Below, piece after piece: positions 44,417-52,024 of a DNA stretch of 64,000 nucleotides. Where the stretch lies: assembly GCF_007971025.1 (NCBI RefSeq), contig NZ_CP042436.1, positions 2,666,001-2,730,000 on the forward strand. Reading direction: 5' to 3'. Under the pieces are notes generated by a model. That model made no database searches and was not told where the DNA came from. It saw only the letters and a program-made list of their open reading frames with translations. A program made the position numbers and the translations under genes. Position 1 is the stretch's first letter; each line of letters starts with the position of its first letter. This stretch comes from Mucilaginibacter ginsenosidivorans (GTDB taxonomy: Bacteria; Bacteroidota; Bacteroidia; Sphingobacteriales; Sphingobacteriaceae).

Positions 44417-44869
44417 TTACGCCGCCGGTTTGTACTCATGTTTGTAATACCACTCAAGTAAATACACTCCATCACTCCACGATAATTTACCGTCGGCAGC
44501 AACTTCGGCTACCAGTATGGCGAGGTTATGCAGAAAGGCGCTCTGGGTATCGCCTCCGATACCCTGCAGTACTTTTACGGCGCACGATGTAATAGCAGCC
44601 GGATCGGTCAAACCGGCGCAACTGTCGGCCAGTTTAAGTTCGGCCAGGATAGCGGGGAGTTTAGCGCGAAGCAGGTCCTTTATTTTATCGTCAATGTCGC
44701 CGGGAATGATGGCCGTTAAAACATCTGCCGCAGGCGAATCGGTGAATTTTTTGATATTCTCCGTCACTACTACGCCAATTTTGATGGCCGTTTTTAATTC
44801 GGGCGGAATGCCTTCAAATAGTCTTTTTGCTTCGGCCCAGATTTTTGATAGAAAAGATTTTAAGCTCAT
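44417..44869 (-). CDS. Phage lysis-cassette protein of unknown function
   Basis: 150 residues, no signal peptide. An N-terminal amphipathic helix (MSLKSFLSKIWAEAKRLFEGIP) is followed by a helical body with two Cys (ADSCAGLTDPAAITSCAVKVL) and an end LEWYYKHEYKPAA. It is the last gene of the prophage unit, behind lysozyme and the membrane/coiled-coil protein, so a role in lysis is likely by position only. I do not recognise the family. Confidence 0.65.
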   Translation of the reverse strand: MSLKSFLSKIWAEAKRLFEGIPPELKTAIKIGVVVTENIKKFTDSPAADVLTAIIPGDIDDKIKDLLRAKLPAILAELKLADSCAGLTDPAAITSCAVKVLQGIGGDTQSAFLHNLAILVAEVAADGKLSWSDGVYLLEWYYKHEYKPAA

Positions 44870-44933
44870 GCTGTTTAGTTATTGATTTACTGAATTATTG
44901 AATGGTTGATTTGCAGGGTGTTATTGAATTTGG

Positions 44934-45203
44934 TCAGTTTTTTTGCCGGAACGCGACCGTTCTTTCGTTTTTGATCTCATCAACCTGTTGCTGGAGTATG
45001 GATACTTCACTTTCCAAAACTTTCAGCCGCAGGTCGTTTACGCGGGCATCGGCTTCTTGTTTTTGACGGATATCGTGAAGATCATTCCTGAGTTGGAAAT
45101 AGGTTGTCATCACCGATGCAACGATGCTGGCGGTGCTTACGATGGTGACGATGAGATTTTTGAGCGTGATGCCTCTCAGCTCTTTATGTTCAATGGTTGT
45201 CAT
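44934..45203 (-). CDS. Small membrane coiled-coil protein (holin/spanin-like)
   Basis: 89 residues. One transmembrane helix at about 17-40 (LIVTIVSTASIVASVMTTYFQL) is followed by a charged coiled coil (RQKQEADARVNDLRLKVLESEVSILQQQVDEI). It overlaps the lysozyme stop by ATGA (45200-45203), a typical lysis-gene coupling. The layout fits an inner-membrane spanin or a single-helix holin; the two cannot be told apart here. Confidence 0.7.
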   Translation of the reverse strand: MTTIEHKELRGITLKNLIVTIVSTASIVASVMTTYFQLRNDLHDIRQKQEADARVNDLRLKVLESEVSILQQQVDEIKNERTVAFRQKN

Positions 45204-45685
45204 ACTGGGATTTGGTTTGGTGAGACGGAAAAAAACAGGTCGCGTTCCTGGCGGCGACGGCGGGAGAGGACGGGCCAGGCTTTTTTCTCGCCTGTTTTAG
45301 GGTCGGTTACCTTATCCCAAAGCAGCAGTTGGTCGGCGGCGGCGGCATAATTCTTTTCGTTAAGTTTTCGGAGCAGGGTCGATTCTTTTAGCGCGCCGGT
45401 GCCTTCGTTATAAGTGAAAGATACCAGGGCGTCGAACTGCGCCTGCTGCAGCGGAACTTTTACGTAATAATTTACCGCTTCCTCGTATTGCGACAGGGTG
45501 TTTAGCAACAGGGCGTCCGCCTGTTCGCGTGTGGCTAATTTGTCGCCGGGTTTTACGGGTTTGCCGTCGTGGTAGCGTGTGGAGCCATAGCCGATGGTCC
45601 ACACACCGGCGACATCGCGATAGGCAGAGAGGCTGAGCCCCTCGAAATTTTTGATAAGGCTAACGCCCGAGGTACTTGTTTTCAT
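45200..45685 (-). CDS. Phage lysozyme, GH24 endolysin
   Basis: 161 residues with the GH24 triad: Glu15 (NFEGLSLSAY), Asp24 (YRDVAG) and Thr30 (VWTIGYGS), spaced E-x8-D-x5-T. The second part has the helical bundle (QAQFDALVSFTYNEGTGALKESTLLRKLN, SRRRRQERDLF). No signal peptide, so it needs a holin to reach the wall. It cuts the glycan strand of peptidoglycan at phage release. Confidence 0.95.
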   Translation of the reverse strand: MKTSTSGVSLIKNFEGLSLSAYRDVAGVWTIGYGSTRYHDGKPVKPGDKLATREQADALLLNTLSQYEEAVNYYVKVPLQQAQFDALVSFTYNEGTGALKESTLLRKLNEKNYAAAADQLLLWDKVTDPKTGEKKAWPVLSRRRRQERDLFFSVSPNQIPV

Positions 45686-45941
45686 GGGAAGGATGGTTTT
45701 GAATTAGCCGGCATGGGCCACATCTGCACCAAAAGGGGCAGGGACATGCTATTGCAAACACACCCTTGATAGGTGATTTTTAAAGACTAATTGGTTTGGA
45801 AATTTCGAGACAAGAAATCTTCCGATTAGGAGAATTTATAGGATTATACTTGTTTTTGAGCTGCCGTAAGGCACGAAGGTAAGTTTGGTTGAATTTGTTT
45901 TCTTACAGTCCGAGTTAATCGAATTGTACATTGGCTCCGAC

Positions 45942-46259
45942 CTAGTGGGTAAAATATTTTCTCTTTAGCCATTTTTGAATAGGCCGTTCAAAAAAATAGG
46001 TAATTAGAGTAGCCATGCCCACTGATGTAATAAAACCGCAAATTAAAGCTGAAGGTATATTGATAGCATTAAATAAGTAAATACTCACGTTTATACCAAG
46101 GCTTTCATGAGTTAAATATAAAGCATAAGAAATTCCACCCAGGAATAAAAGCCATCGGATTTTTAAAAAACTCGCTTTTTTATTTACGATTAATATAAAC
46201 AGGATGTTAAAGGCAGCCACGTATAAGACCCTTTCGAACGTTCCAAAAAATAAATTAAA
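45942..46259 (-). pseudogene. Acyltransferase-3 family, C-terminal fragment
   Basis: The open frame reaches 46259, where a TGA stop starts; a GTG at 46220 could initiate 92 residues. It encodes only the last three or so membrane helices of an OafA-like acyltransferase (FLGGISYALYLTHESLGINVSIYLF, VGMATLITYFFERPIQKWLKRK). The catalytic N-terminal half is gone. It abuts the truncated ClpP-type gene directly. Intact copies in prophages often modify surface polysaccharide; this one is surely dead. Confidence 0.85.
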
Positions 46260-46566
46260 TCACCATGGGTTTGTGTATCATTAGCAAGGCGTACTTGCTC
46301 ATGATAATGTTTTCACCCGCCATGGCGACAATAGAAGCAGCTGAGGCGGCAAGCGCATCGATATAGGTAGTAACATTGCCCGGGTATTTTTTTAACAAAT
46401 CGTATATGGCAATGGCGTCGAAGGCGCTGCCGCCCGCTGAGCTGATATGCAAATCGACATCCTGGCCGGCTGCTGCTTCTAATTGGGTTTGTATATAGGC
46501 TGATGATAAGGTTCCGGTCCCGATGCTGTCGGTATCAGTATCGTATAGGTAGATTTTGTAGCTCAT
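46255..46566 (-). pseudogene. ClpP-type phage head protease, N-terminal fragment
   Basis: 103 residues. The ClpP/S14 fold is clear: LHISSAGGSAFDAIAIYDLLKKYPGNVTTYIDALAASAASIVAMAGENIIM, with the catalytic Ser in the ASAAS turn, and the active-site His in LLMIHKP. The frame stops at 46255, just after MIHKPMVI, whereas phage head proteases of this type run to about 200 residues or more and need a later Asp. The acyltransferase fragment begins at the same point, which marks a deletion junction. It is the only head-module remnant seen. Confidence 0.85.
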
Positions 46567-46620
46567 TTGTTTAGATATGAGATTTTAGATGTGAGATTTG
46601 AGTTTTTTGAGTCCGAAAGT
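46567..46620. repeat. Low-complexity TGAGATTTGAGAT spacer
   Basis: Quasi-repeats of AGATATGAGATTTTAGATGTGAGATTTGAG. Similar spacers occur at about 44140-44215, 57938-57980 and, in a TTATTGAATTATTGATTG version, at about 44880-44920 and 61938-61977. No coding or clear secondary structure. They mark gene boundaries in and around the prophage. Confidence 0.5.
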
Positions 46621-46627
46621 CCGCATA

Positions 46628-46647
46628 CCTGCCTGCCGGCAGGCAGG
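46628..46647. repeat. 20-bp perfect palindrome
   Basis: CCTGCCTGCCGGCAGGCAGG is its own reverse complement. It sits in low-complexity DNA (AGTCCGAAAGTCCG before, GTCAGAAGGTCTGG after). It could be a repetitive intergenic element; no gene is nearby on either side within 80 bp. Confidence 0.85.
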
Positions 46648-46743
46648 AGTCAGAAGGTCTGGAAGATTTCAGGATCGAAGTTGTTTGATCCGGCTTACCA
46701 GGTTGGTATATTCAAAGATCGGGAGAATTATTTGTTAAAGTGG

Positions 46744-46759
46744 TGACAGTGTTTTGTCA
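46744..46759. promoter_or_regulatory. TGACA-N6-TGTCA dyad, copy A
   Basis: TGACAGTGTTTTGTCA. The sequence on its minus-strand side (to about 46700) aligns with the other two copies, including CCCGAT, a TTTGAATAT motif and CCAAC, but the ATG of the micropeptide is changed to ATA. This copy looks decayed. Confidence 0.7.
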
Positions 46760-46802
46760 GTTGATGATTTCACCGGTTATGAGTGAGATTTCATCGATTC
46801 GG

Positions 46803-46886
46803 TTACTTTGATTCGAAAGATTCTTCCCTCAAAAGCCAGGCCAGTAAAGCCAAAAAATAAGGAATGATTGTTATGAAGATTGGCAT
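46803..46886 (-). CDS. 27-residue membrane micropeptide, copy B
   Basis: ATG at 46886, TAA at 46803; product MPIFITIIPYFLALLAWLL followed by REESFESK. It has one hydrophobic helix (residues 3-19) and a charged C-terminus. It is conserved with the gene at 47911-47994: 19 of 27 residues are identical and six codons differ only synonymously, which is good evidence for coding. The dyad TGACA-N6-TGTCA lies 35 bp upstream. No Shine-Dalgarno site. Single-helix peptides of this size include type I toxins and small subunits of membrane complexes; I cannot choose. Confidence 0.75.
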   Translation of the reverse strand: MPIFITIIPYFLALLAWLLREESFESK

Positions 46887-46920
46887 AATCGAATATCGGG
46901 TTAATGGTTTATTAAAGTGG

Positions 46921-46936
46921 TGACAGTGTTTTGTCA
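46921..46936. promoter_or_regulatory. TGACA-N6-TGTCA dyad, copy B
   Basis: TGACAGTGTTTTGTCA, between the micropeptide start (46886, minus) and a plus-strand ATG at 46994. It is the same 16-mer as copies A and C. A divergent operator is the simplest reading. Confidence 0.75.
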
Positions 46937-46993
46937 GTATCAGAGATTTTTATTTATGAAAAGTCTTAACTTCGTGTTATGGCCTAAATCGTC

Positions 46994-47035
46994 ATGAAAA
47001 CCATCCTGAAGCACACCGTCCTGAATTTTTTTTAA
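46994..47035 (+). pseudogene. 13-codon remnant of the cargo-gene start
   Basis: ATGAAAACCATCCTGA matches the first 16 bases of the gene at 48104 (ATGAAAATCATTCTGA) with two differences, and about 30 bp upstream also match. The frame stops after 13 codons (MKTILKHTVLNFF). It ends six bases before the ATG of the TPR gene at 47041. So the duplicated start region is a vestige here, or serves as a leader peptide for the TPR gene. Confidence 0.6.
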
Positions 47036-47040
47036 AGCAT

Positions 47041-47772
47041 ATGAAAAAGTTATTGATTCTTTTGTTGCAAATTCCTTTTTTGGCTTGCAGCCAACACAAG
47101 CCTAACCCCGAAGCGATCAAGTTGAATGACTCTGCTGTAGAATTAATGATGGCATCGCCGGTTATCTCTAATGAGGATAGCTCTATATTAAATGAAATTA
47201 ATATACAAGCGAAGCAACGGGGTGAAAGACGTCACAGTAGAAATAAACTGAAGGATACTGTTATAAACGATGAAAGTCAATATAAAAAAGCGATCGATTT
47301 GTTGAATAAAGCCACACAAATTGATGGTGATTACTTTATTGCTTATTTGAATAAAATGGGTGCTCAAACACATTTAAAACTATATAAAGATGCTCTTACA
47401 AGTGGCAAGGAAATGACCAGGCTGCTTCCTAACGATGGAACGGTCACACAAATTGTGGGAATGACCTACGAAAGATCAGGCGATACGTTAACAGCAATGA
47501 AATATTACAATATTGCTTTGACGCAACTGGATAGGGCCCTGGCCTCGATGAGTATTAATAATAAACATTATAATAACATCAAGGCCACTAAAGCTGAGGA
47601 CCTTGTTATGCTGAACCGGATACCGGAGGCTCAAAAAATATTGCAAGAACTATATAATACTGCGGATGAGAATCGGAAAGAGTTATACAAAGATCAGATG
47701 ACATGGACCCGGAATGATTTTCTGAACGGATCAAAATCAGAAGGCGCATTAACGGAACCTGCAAAAAAATAA
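47041..47772 (+). CDS. TPR-like lipoprotein, prophage cargo
   Basis: 243 residues; lipoprotein signal MKKLLILLLQIPFLAC. Residues of about 80-215 are TPR-like helical repeats (YKKAIDLLNKATQIDGDYFIAYLNKMGAQ, GTVTQIVGMTYERSGDTLTAMKYYNIAL). It runs against the phage genes and lies downstream of the copy-B regulatory unit. Function unknown; a lysogenic-conversion role at the cell surface is possible. Confidence 0.8.
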   Translation: MKKLLILLLQIPFLACSQHKPNPEAIKLNDSAVELMMASPVISNEDSSILNEINIQAKQRGERRHSRNKLKDTVINDESQYKKAIDLLNKATQIDGDYFIAYLNKMGAQTHLKLYKDALTSGKEMTRLLPNDGTVTQIVGMTYERSGDTLTAMKYYNIALTQLDRALASMSINNKHYNNIKATKAEDLVMLNRIPEAQKILQELYNTADENRKELYKDQMTWTRNDFLNGSKSEGALTEPAKK

Positions 47773-47910
47773 AGTTAACCTATTTTCCACCCTCAAAACA
47801 GCTTGATGCCCGCCAAACAGTCCGGCAATTTGGATTTCAAGAACTTTAGAAATAGGTGTTTACAGCAAATTCAAACTGATCTATAAATATCTTTTTGAAA
47901 GCACTGATTT

Positions 47911-47994
47911 TTATTTTGCTTCTTCTGATTCTTCGCGCAGGGACCAGGCCAGCACGGCCAGAAGATATTGAATGATTGTTATGAAGATTAGCAT
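47911..47994 (-). CDS. 27-residue membrane micropeptide, copy C
   Basis: ATG at 47994, TAA at 47911; product MLIFITIIQYLLAVLAWSL then REESEEAK. It is the paralogue of the gene at 46803-46886, with the same length and the same hydrophobic helix and acidic tail. A TTTG motif (GACATTTG, similar to the -7 box TAnnTTTG) stands three bases before the ATG, so transcription may start at the ATG itself. The dyad TGACA-N6-TGTCA lies 35 bp upstream, as in copy B. The rest of 47773-48103 holds nothing else I can identify. Confidence 0.75.
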   Translation of the reverse strand: MLIFITIIQYLLAVLAWSLREESEEAK

Positions 47995-48028
47995 ATTCAA
48001 ATGTCGGAAAAGAAGTTTATTAAAGCGG

Positions 48029-48044
48029 TGACAGTGTTTTGTCA
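48029..48044. promoter_or_regulatory. TGACA-N6-TGTCA dyad, copy C
   Basis: TGACAGTGTTTTGTCA, 35 bp upstream of the micropeptide on the minus strand and 60 bp upstream of the cargo gene at 48104 on the plus strand. A divergent control site is likely. Confidence 0.75.
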
Positions 48045-48103
48045 GTAGGTTGAATTTTTAATCTGTTTAAAAATTACAACTTCGTATTATAGCCTAAATC
48101 GTT

Positions 48104-48397
48104 ATGAAAATCATTCTGACATTATTGCCTTTATTTATTTTAAACTTTTCCTATGCCCGAGCGCAGAACTGCAATTGCCCAAACGATTTTGGCTTTTCGA
48201 GTTCGAGGAAAGTCGATACTATTTTTCATTTGTCAAACGGAAGGTCAATTGCTTTGTGCGGTTACAGGGATACCCAGGTAGCTGAAGGCAGAACGTTTTA
48301 TTCTGAATTTGTGCTGGCTGCCTGCGGAGAAAAGAATGCCATTAAATTTTGGGATGCTACGCTTGAATGCCAGTTACGGGTTATGAGCTTTAAATAA
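48104..48397 (+). CDS. Small exported protein, prophage cargo
   Basis: 97 residues with signal peptide MKIILTLLPLFILNFSYARAQ. The mature part has four or five Cys (NCNCPNDFGF, ALCGYRD, LAACGEK, LECQ), which may form disulfides in the periplasm. No family recognised. It is transcribed divergently from the copy-C micropeptide and against the tail genes. Confidence 0.75.
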   Translation: MKIILTLLPLFILNFSYARAQNCNCPNDFGFSSSRKVDTIFHLSNGRSIALCGYRDTQVAEGRTFYSEFVLAACGEKNAIKFWDATLECQLRVMSFK

Positions 48398-48488
48398 AAT
48401 TAGAGCTCATGGAGCGTGGTTTTGTGGCTCATTTTTAATTATCATTGAGCCACAAAGCAACAATGATCGAGCTTTATTTTCAGATGAA

Positions 48489-48719
48489 TTATTCCTCAAA
48501 ACAATTCAACGCCCGCCAAATCGTGCGTTCATCACGGTTAAATTTGGCTGCAGCTTCAAGCACTGCCTGATGCTTGGTTATGCTGCGGGTTTTTAGCTGA
48601 GCATGCACCCACAGGTACATTTCGCGGTAATTAAATATTTTGTCGGTTATAAAACCGGCTTTATACATGGCAGAGAATATGCCATTGTCAAATAGCGTGT
48701 TTGCAAGTTCGATATTCAT
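48489..48719 (-). CDS. Small phage protein with HTH-like end
   Basis: 76 residues from ATG 48719 (MNIELANTLFDNGIFSAMYKAGFITDK); the frame extends to 48803 but that part is low-complexity spacer. The C-terminal half (SITKHQAVLEAAAKFNRDERTIWRALN) looks like a winged or simple helix-turn-helix. It follows the tape measure gene. A regulatory or assembly role cannot be decided. Confidence 0.65.
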   Translation of the reverse strand: MNIELANTLFDNGIFSAMYKAGFITDKIFNYREMYLWVHAQLKTRSITKHQAVLEAAAKFNRDERTIWRALNCFEE

Positions 48720-48848
48720 TGAGGTGAGTTGAATAGGTTGGATTAAGTTGATTAAGTTGAATGGTTGGAATAGCCGAAAGGTAGACATATTGATCAGGTC
48801 CAATTACTTCAGCATCATCCTGAATTACTCTCCGGAGGAAACAGATTT

Positions 48849-51149
48849 TTAAAGGGTTGCCCTATTTACCGTTTGGGCGAGAATGTTTTGCTGGTTGTTA
48901 ATGTCCTTTACATCAACGTAAACAGGAGGAAAATTATTAATCATCTGGTACGCGAGAGTGTTGGCGAGGTTTTTTTGATCGGTAACAGGCTGGCTATAAT
49001 AACGATTGGCATTGCCGCCGTCGGTAAATATACCTCCCACAGCATACCCGCGTGACGGATTGGGGACCGAGAAATCGCGCCCGCCATAAGCTACATTAAT
49101 GGCACTGACGAGGTTGCGCGCCCAGGGGTCGCGCATGGCTTCGGAAACAACTACCGCTTCGCCCGAGCGCAAGTAAGCATTTGTATTATCCGTGCGGCTG
49201 TAACCGGATAGTACAGCGCCTTTACCGTCAGAGTGGAAGTAGCCGCCTTTTGCCATAGCGGGCGGTTTTTGAGCAGCAATTGTGGCTACCTGTATGGCAG
49301 TTTGCGCGATGATAGCCGGAATAACGAATGTGCCTAAGACACCTGTTTGAGCCTCGGCTTTGGTTATTGCAATAGCGCCATTGATTATTGCCTGCGCTAT
49401 CGACGCTTTTTGTTCGGATTTAAAAGCTTTCAGTTTCAGGGCGTCTTCCTGTTTTTTATATTTAGCTTCGATGGTCTGTTTTTGCGCGGAGGTGAGGCTT
49501 GTATTGCTTAATTCTTTGGCCTTGTCATTTTCCAACGATTTGATCTTGGCATCACTGCGCGATTGGAGGCCTTTACTCAAAATGGAAAATGCCGTGTCCG
49601 AAACTTTTTGGGTAGTTTGGATCTCGAAGTCGGCGCGATCCTGTATAGCTTTTAATTCTTCGGCGGTTCTGTGTTTGATGTAAGGACCTACAATATCCTT
49701 AGCTACAACCGGAATTTCTGCAAGCTTGTTCTCGATGTCTTTTATGCCCATCGCACTTGCGACTAACTCTTTTTGTGCTTCCTGCGTTTTTGCTGAGTCG
49801 TGCTTTACATAGGAATCAATGATATTTGAAATATTAGATCGATGTTCAGATTCAAGTCTTTCAACCGCGCTATGATATTGTTCTATACTGATATATTTTT
49901 CATTCAATAGTTTATCTAGCCTTTGTTTTTCATCGTTGTAATGTTGATTCTCCTCAACTGCTTGTTTTGCATAGGCATCATTCGTGGCTTGCAGCCGCTT
50001 TATTAAAGCTTCCTGCTCTTTTTTTGTAGTGGTTTCGATAGCTTTAGCGTGGTGAACACTCGCCGTTTTTGTAACTCCGACAACCGTTGCGCCGTATTTT
50101 TCAGTGTCTTTAATAACATTTTTTACCAATGCCGCGTTTTGACCGTCGAGGAGTTTTGAATCAGTATTTATATCATCATGCAGTTTTTGCATGGCTTTTT
50201 GCTCAGCTTCAAGCCGTTGTATTTTTGCATCGCCAACTGAGTCAGTAGGACCTGTGCTATATGTGTTACCGCCGGGTGAACCTTGCATTGCTTCGAGAAT
50301 ATCTTCATGCTCCTTTTTTGCATCCCGCAGCTCCTTTTGTTTGGCTTTCAGTTCTTTGTCGATCTTCTCAAGTTTGAGCTTATTGCTCAAATCTCGCTGA
50401 TTATTCTTTACCATCATATCTTCAGCAGCACGCGCTCTGGACGAAGCGATAATTGATGCGGCCAGATCGTTATATGCCTTTGATGCCTTTCCGGTCATTA
50501 TGCTCTCATCGGATAAGTTTTTGAAGTAATCCGGATATTGGGTTTTTAGTTCAGAAACTATTGCTTTCCGTTGCTGTAATGATAAATTCTGGTCCTGAGC
50601 AGCTGTGTAAAGCATTTTAAGGTGAACCAACTCTTCCTGAGCATTGGCATTACCTTCGTCCTTTGCTCGGTTTACTGATTCCGTTATGATCTTGTTGTCC
50701 TTAAGTGTTTTGTTAAAAGCAGACAAGGTGGTTTCGCCCTGAACCAGTTTCCCAATCCAATCTGCAATTGCTGACCCATAAGTAACTATTACTGATAATG
50801 CAGCGGCAATAGCGGTTATCCAGCCGCCAGATACAAGCTCAGTTGCTTCGGTTGCTTCTTTAAGTGTTGTAAACGTTTCTGCCAGCTCAATAACCTGCTT
50901 TTTGGTTTTTTCGCCTGTTGAATTAAATTCCTGGTTTTGCTTTGCTAAATCAACTATTGAATCGGTGTATTTTGATACCTCCTTACCAAGCGAATTGATA
51001 TTTTTTGAAAGATCACCGATAGGTTTACCCAATTTGTTTATCGAGATGCGCAAGTTATCGAACGCTGTTTGATATTGGTCGACCTGGCTCTGTGCGTCGG
51101 TGTTTACCTGTACGTCAACGGTTATTTTTTTATTAATGTCGTCTGCCAT
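48849..51149 (-). CDS. Phage tail tape measure protein
   Basis: 766 residues, rich in long coiled-coil helices (Lys/Glu/Gln-rich heptads between about 20-120 and 300-560). It has a membrane-like hydrophobic segment near 105-130 (GWITAIAAALSVIVTYGSAIADWIG) and a second near 600-640 (IINGAIAITKAEAQTGVLGTFVIPAIIAQTAIQVATIAAQ). This is the standard tape measure layout; at about 0.15 nm per residue it would set a tail of roughly 115 nm (inference). The C-terminal region KGGYFHSDGKGAVLSGYSRTDN is typical. It lies downstream of the tail protein at 52664, with two cargo genes between. Confidence 0.88.
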   Translation of the reverse strand: MADDINKKITVDVQVNTDAQSQVDQYQTAFDNLRISINKLGKPIGDLSKNINSLGKEVSKYTDSIVDLAKQNQEFNSTGEKTKKQVIELAETFTTLKEATEATELVSGGWITAIAAALSVIVTYGSAIADWIGKLVQGETTLSAFNKTLKDNKIITESVNRAKDEGNANAQEELVHLKMLYTAAQDQNLSLQQRKAIVSELKTQYPDYFKNLSDESIMTGKASKAYNDLAASIIASSRARAAEDMMVKNNQRDLSNKLKLEKIDKELKAKQKELRDAKKEHEDILEAMQGSPGGNTYSTGPTDSVGDAKIQRLEAEQKAMQKLHDDINTDSKLLDGQNAALVKNVIKDTEKYGATVVGVTKTASVHHAKAIETTTKKEQEALIKRLQATNDAYAKQAVEENQHYNDEKQRLDKLLNEKYISIEQYHSAVERLESEHRSNISNIIDSYVKHDSAKTQEAQKELVASAMGIKDIENKLAEIPVVAKDIVGPYIKHRTAEELKAIQDRADFEIQTTQKVSDTAFSILSKGLQSRSDAKIKSLENDKAKELSNTSLTSAQKQTIEAKYKKQEDALKLKAFKSEQKASIAQAIINGAIAITKAEAQTGVLGTFVIPAIIAQTAIQVATIAAQKPPAMAKGGYFHSDGKGAVLSGYSRTDNTNAYLRSGEAVVVSEAMRDPWARNLVSAINVAYGGRDFSVPNPSRGYAVGGIFTDGGNANRYYSQPVTDQKNLANTLAYQMINNFPPVYVDVKDINNQQNILAQTVNRATL

Positions 51150-51299
51150 AATTTTAAAGTAATTTGATTTTTTGATTTGAGTTATCTTGGTGAACAGAAA
51201 GGCAATGGGCCATTGACGATAATAATTCGTATTTTTTGTTGCTTTGATATTTATTATTCATTTTTACACATGTCTGAAACATATCGCCTGCCTATCTTT

Positions 51300-51962
51300 A
51301 TGAAGAAAGTAGTTGGTTACCTATTTTTAGCCATTACACTGGGATGCAATCAGTCGCAACCTAAACGTACGCCAGCAGAAAGCATATCAAATGAAGCGGT
51401 TAAGGAAGCTGTAAAATCAGAAGATACGCTGCAGGCGATCATCAATGCGAACATTCGCAAACAACCCACGACGGACACCGTTTTTCTTGGTTTTATTTTT
51501 GGTATGACAAGGAAGGATGTAAATTCACATGTTAATCTTTTGATAAAAGAAAAAAAATTATTTATTAACGAGGATGATCAGCGTTATGAATATCGGCTGA
51601 GTTTAGGTTTGATAAAGGCAAACGCAAGTATTGCGCCAGATTACAAGGACAATAAATTATACAAATTAACTTTAATTATTACCCCGACCGATGATATTAT
51701 AACTGAAGATCTGGTTTATCAGCAAACTGCTCTTTTGTATATGAAAAAGTATACGAGCTTTGATTTTTTTAAGGAGCCAGATCTCATAAATACAAATAAC
51801 CCACAATATCACTGGATAAAAAACAATCTTCATATATATCAACACAAGACCATTGAAGGCACAATAGTTAGTTACATTAATATGCCTGTAGAGCAAGCCC
51901 TTGACCAAAAGGGGAAAGCTGATGCCGATAGTGCAAAATTAAGCACCCAAAAAGATATTTGA
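51300..51962 (+). CDS. Exported lipoprotein, prophage cargo
   Basis: 220 residues from ATG 51300 (MKKVVGYLFLAITLGC, lipoprotein signal); the frame starts at 51177 but only this ATG gives a signal. The mature part is Lys-rich with YxIxP-type beta strands (FLGFIFGMTRKDVNSHVNLLIKEKKL, YKLTLIITPTDDIITEDLVYQQ). Family not recognised. It is convergent with the neighbour at 52025 and sits between two tail genes. Confidence 0.75.
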   Translation: MKKVVGYLFLAITLGCNQSQPKRTPAESISNEAVKEAVKSEDTLQAIINANIRKQPTTDTVFLGFIFGMTRKDVNSHVNLLIKEKKLFINEDDQRYEYRLSLGLIKANASIAPDYKDNKLYKLTLIITPTDDIITEDLVYQQTALLYMKKYTSFDFFKEPDLINTNNPQYHWIKNNLHIYQHKTIEGTIVSYINMPVEQALDQKGKADADSAKLSTQKDI

Positions 51963-52024
51963 TTTTAGTCCACCGATTTTGACACGATTGGCATCCGCAA
52001 GCGGAATAAATGTGGCGGGCAAAT

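Noticed and set aside
45686..45941. Possible small gene between lysozyme and the acyltransferase fragment
   Set aside because: No open frame of useful length or conserved motif was seen; treated as spacer with unknown content.
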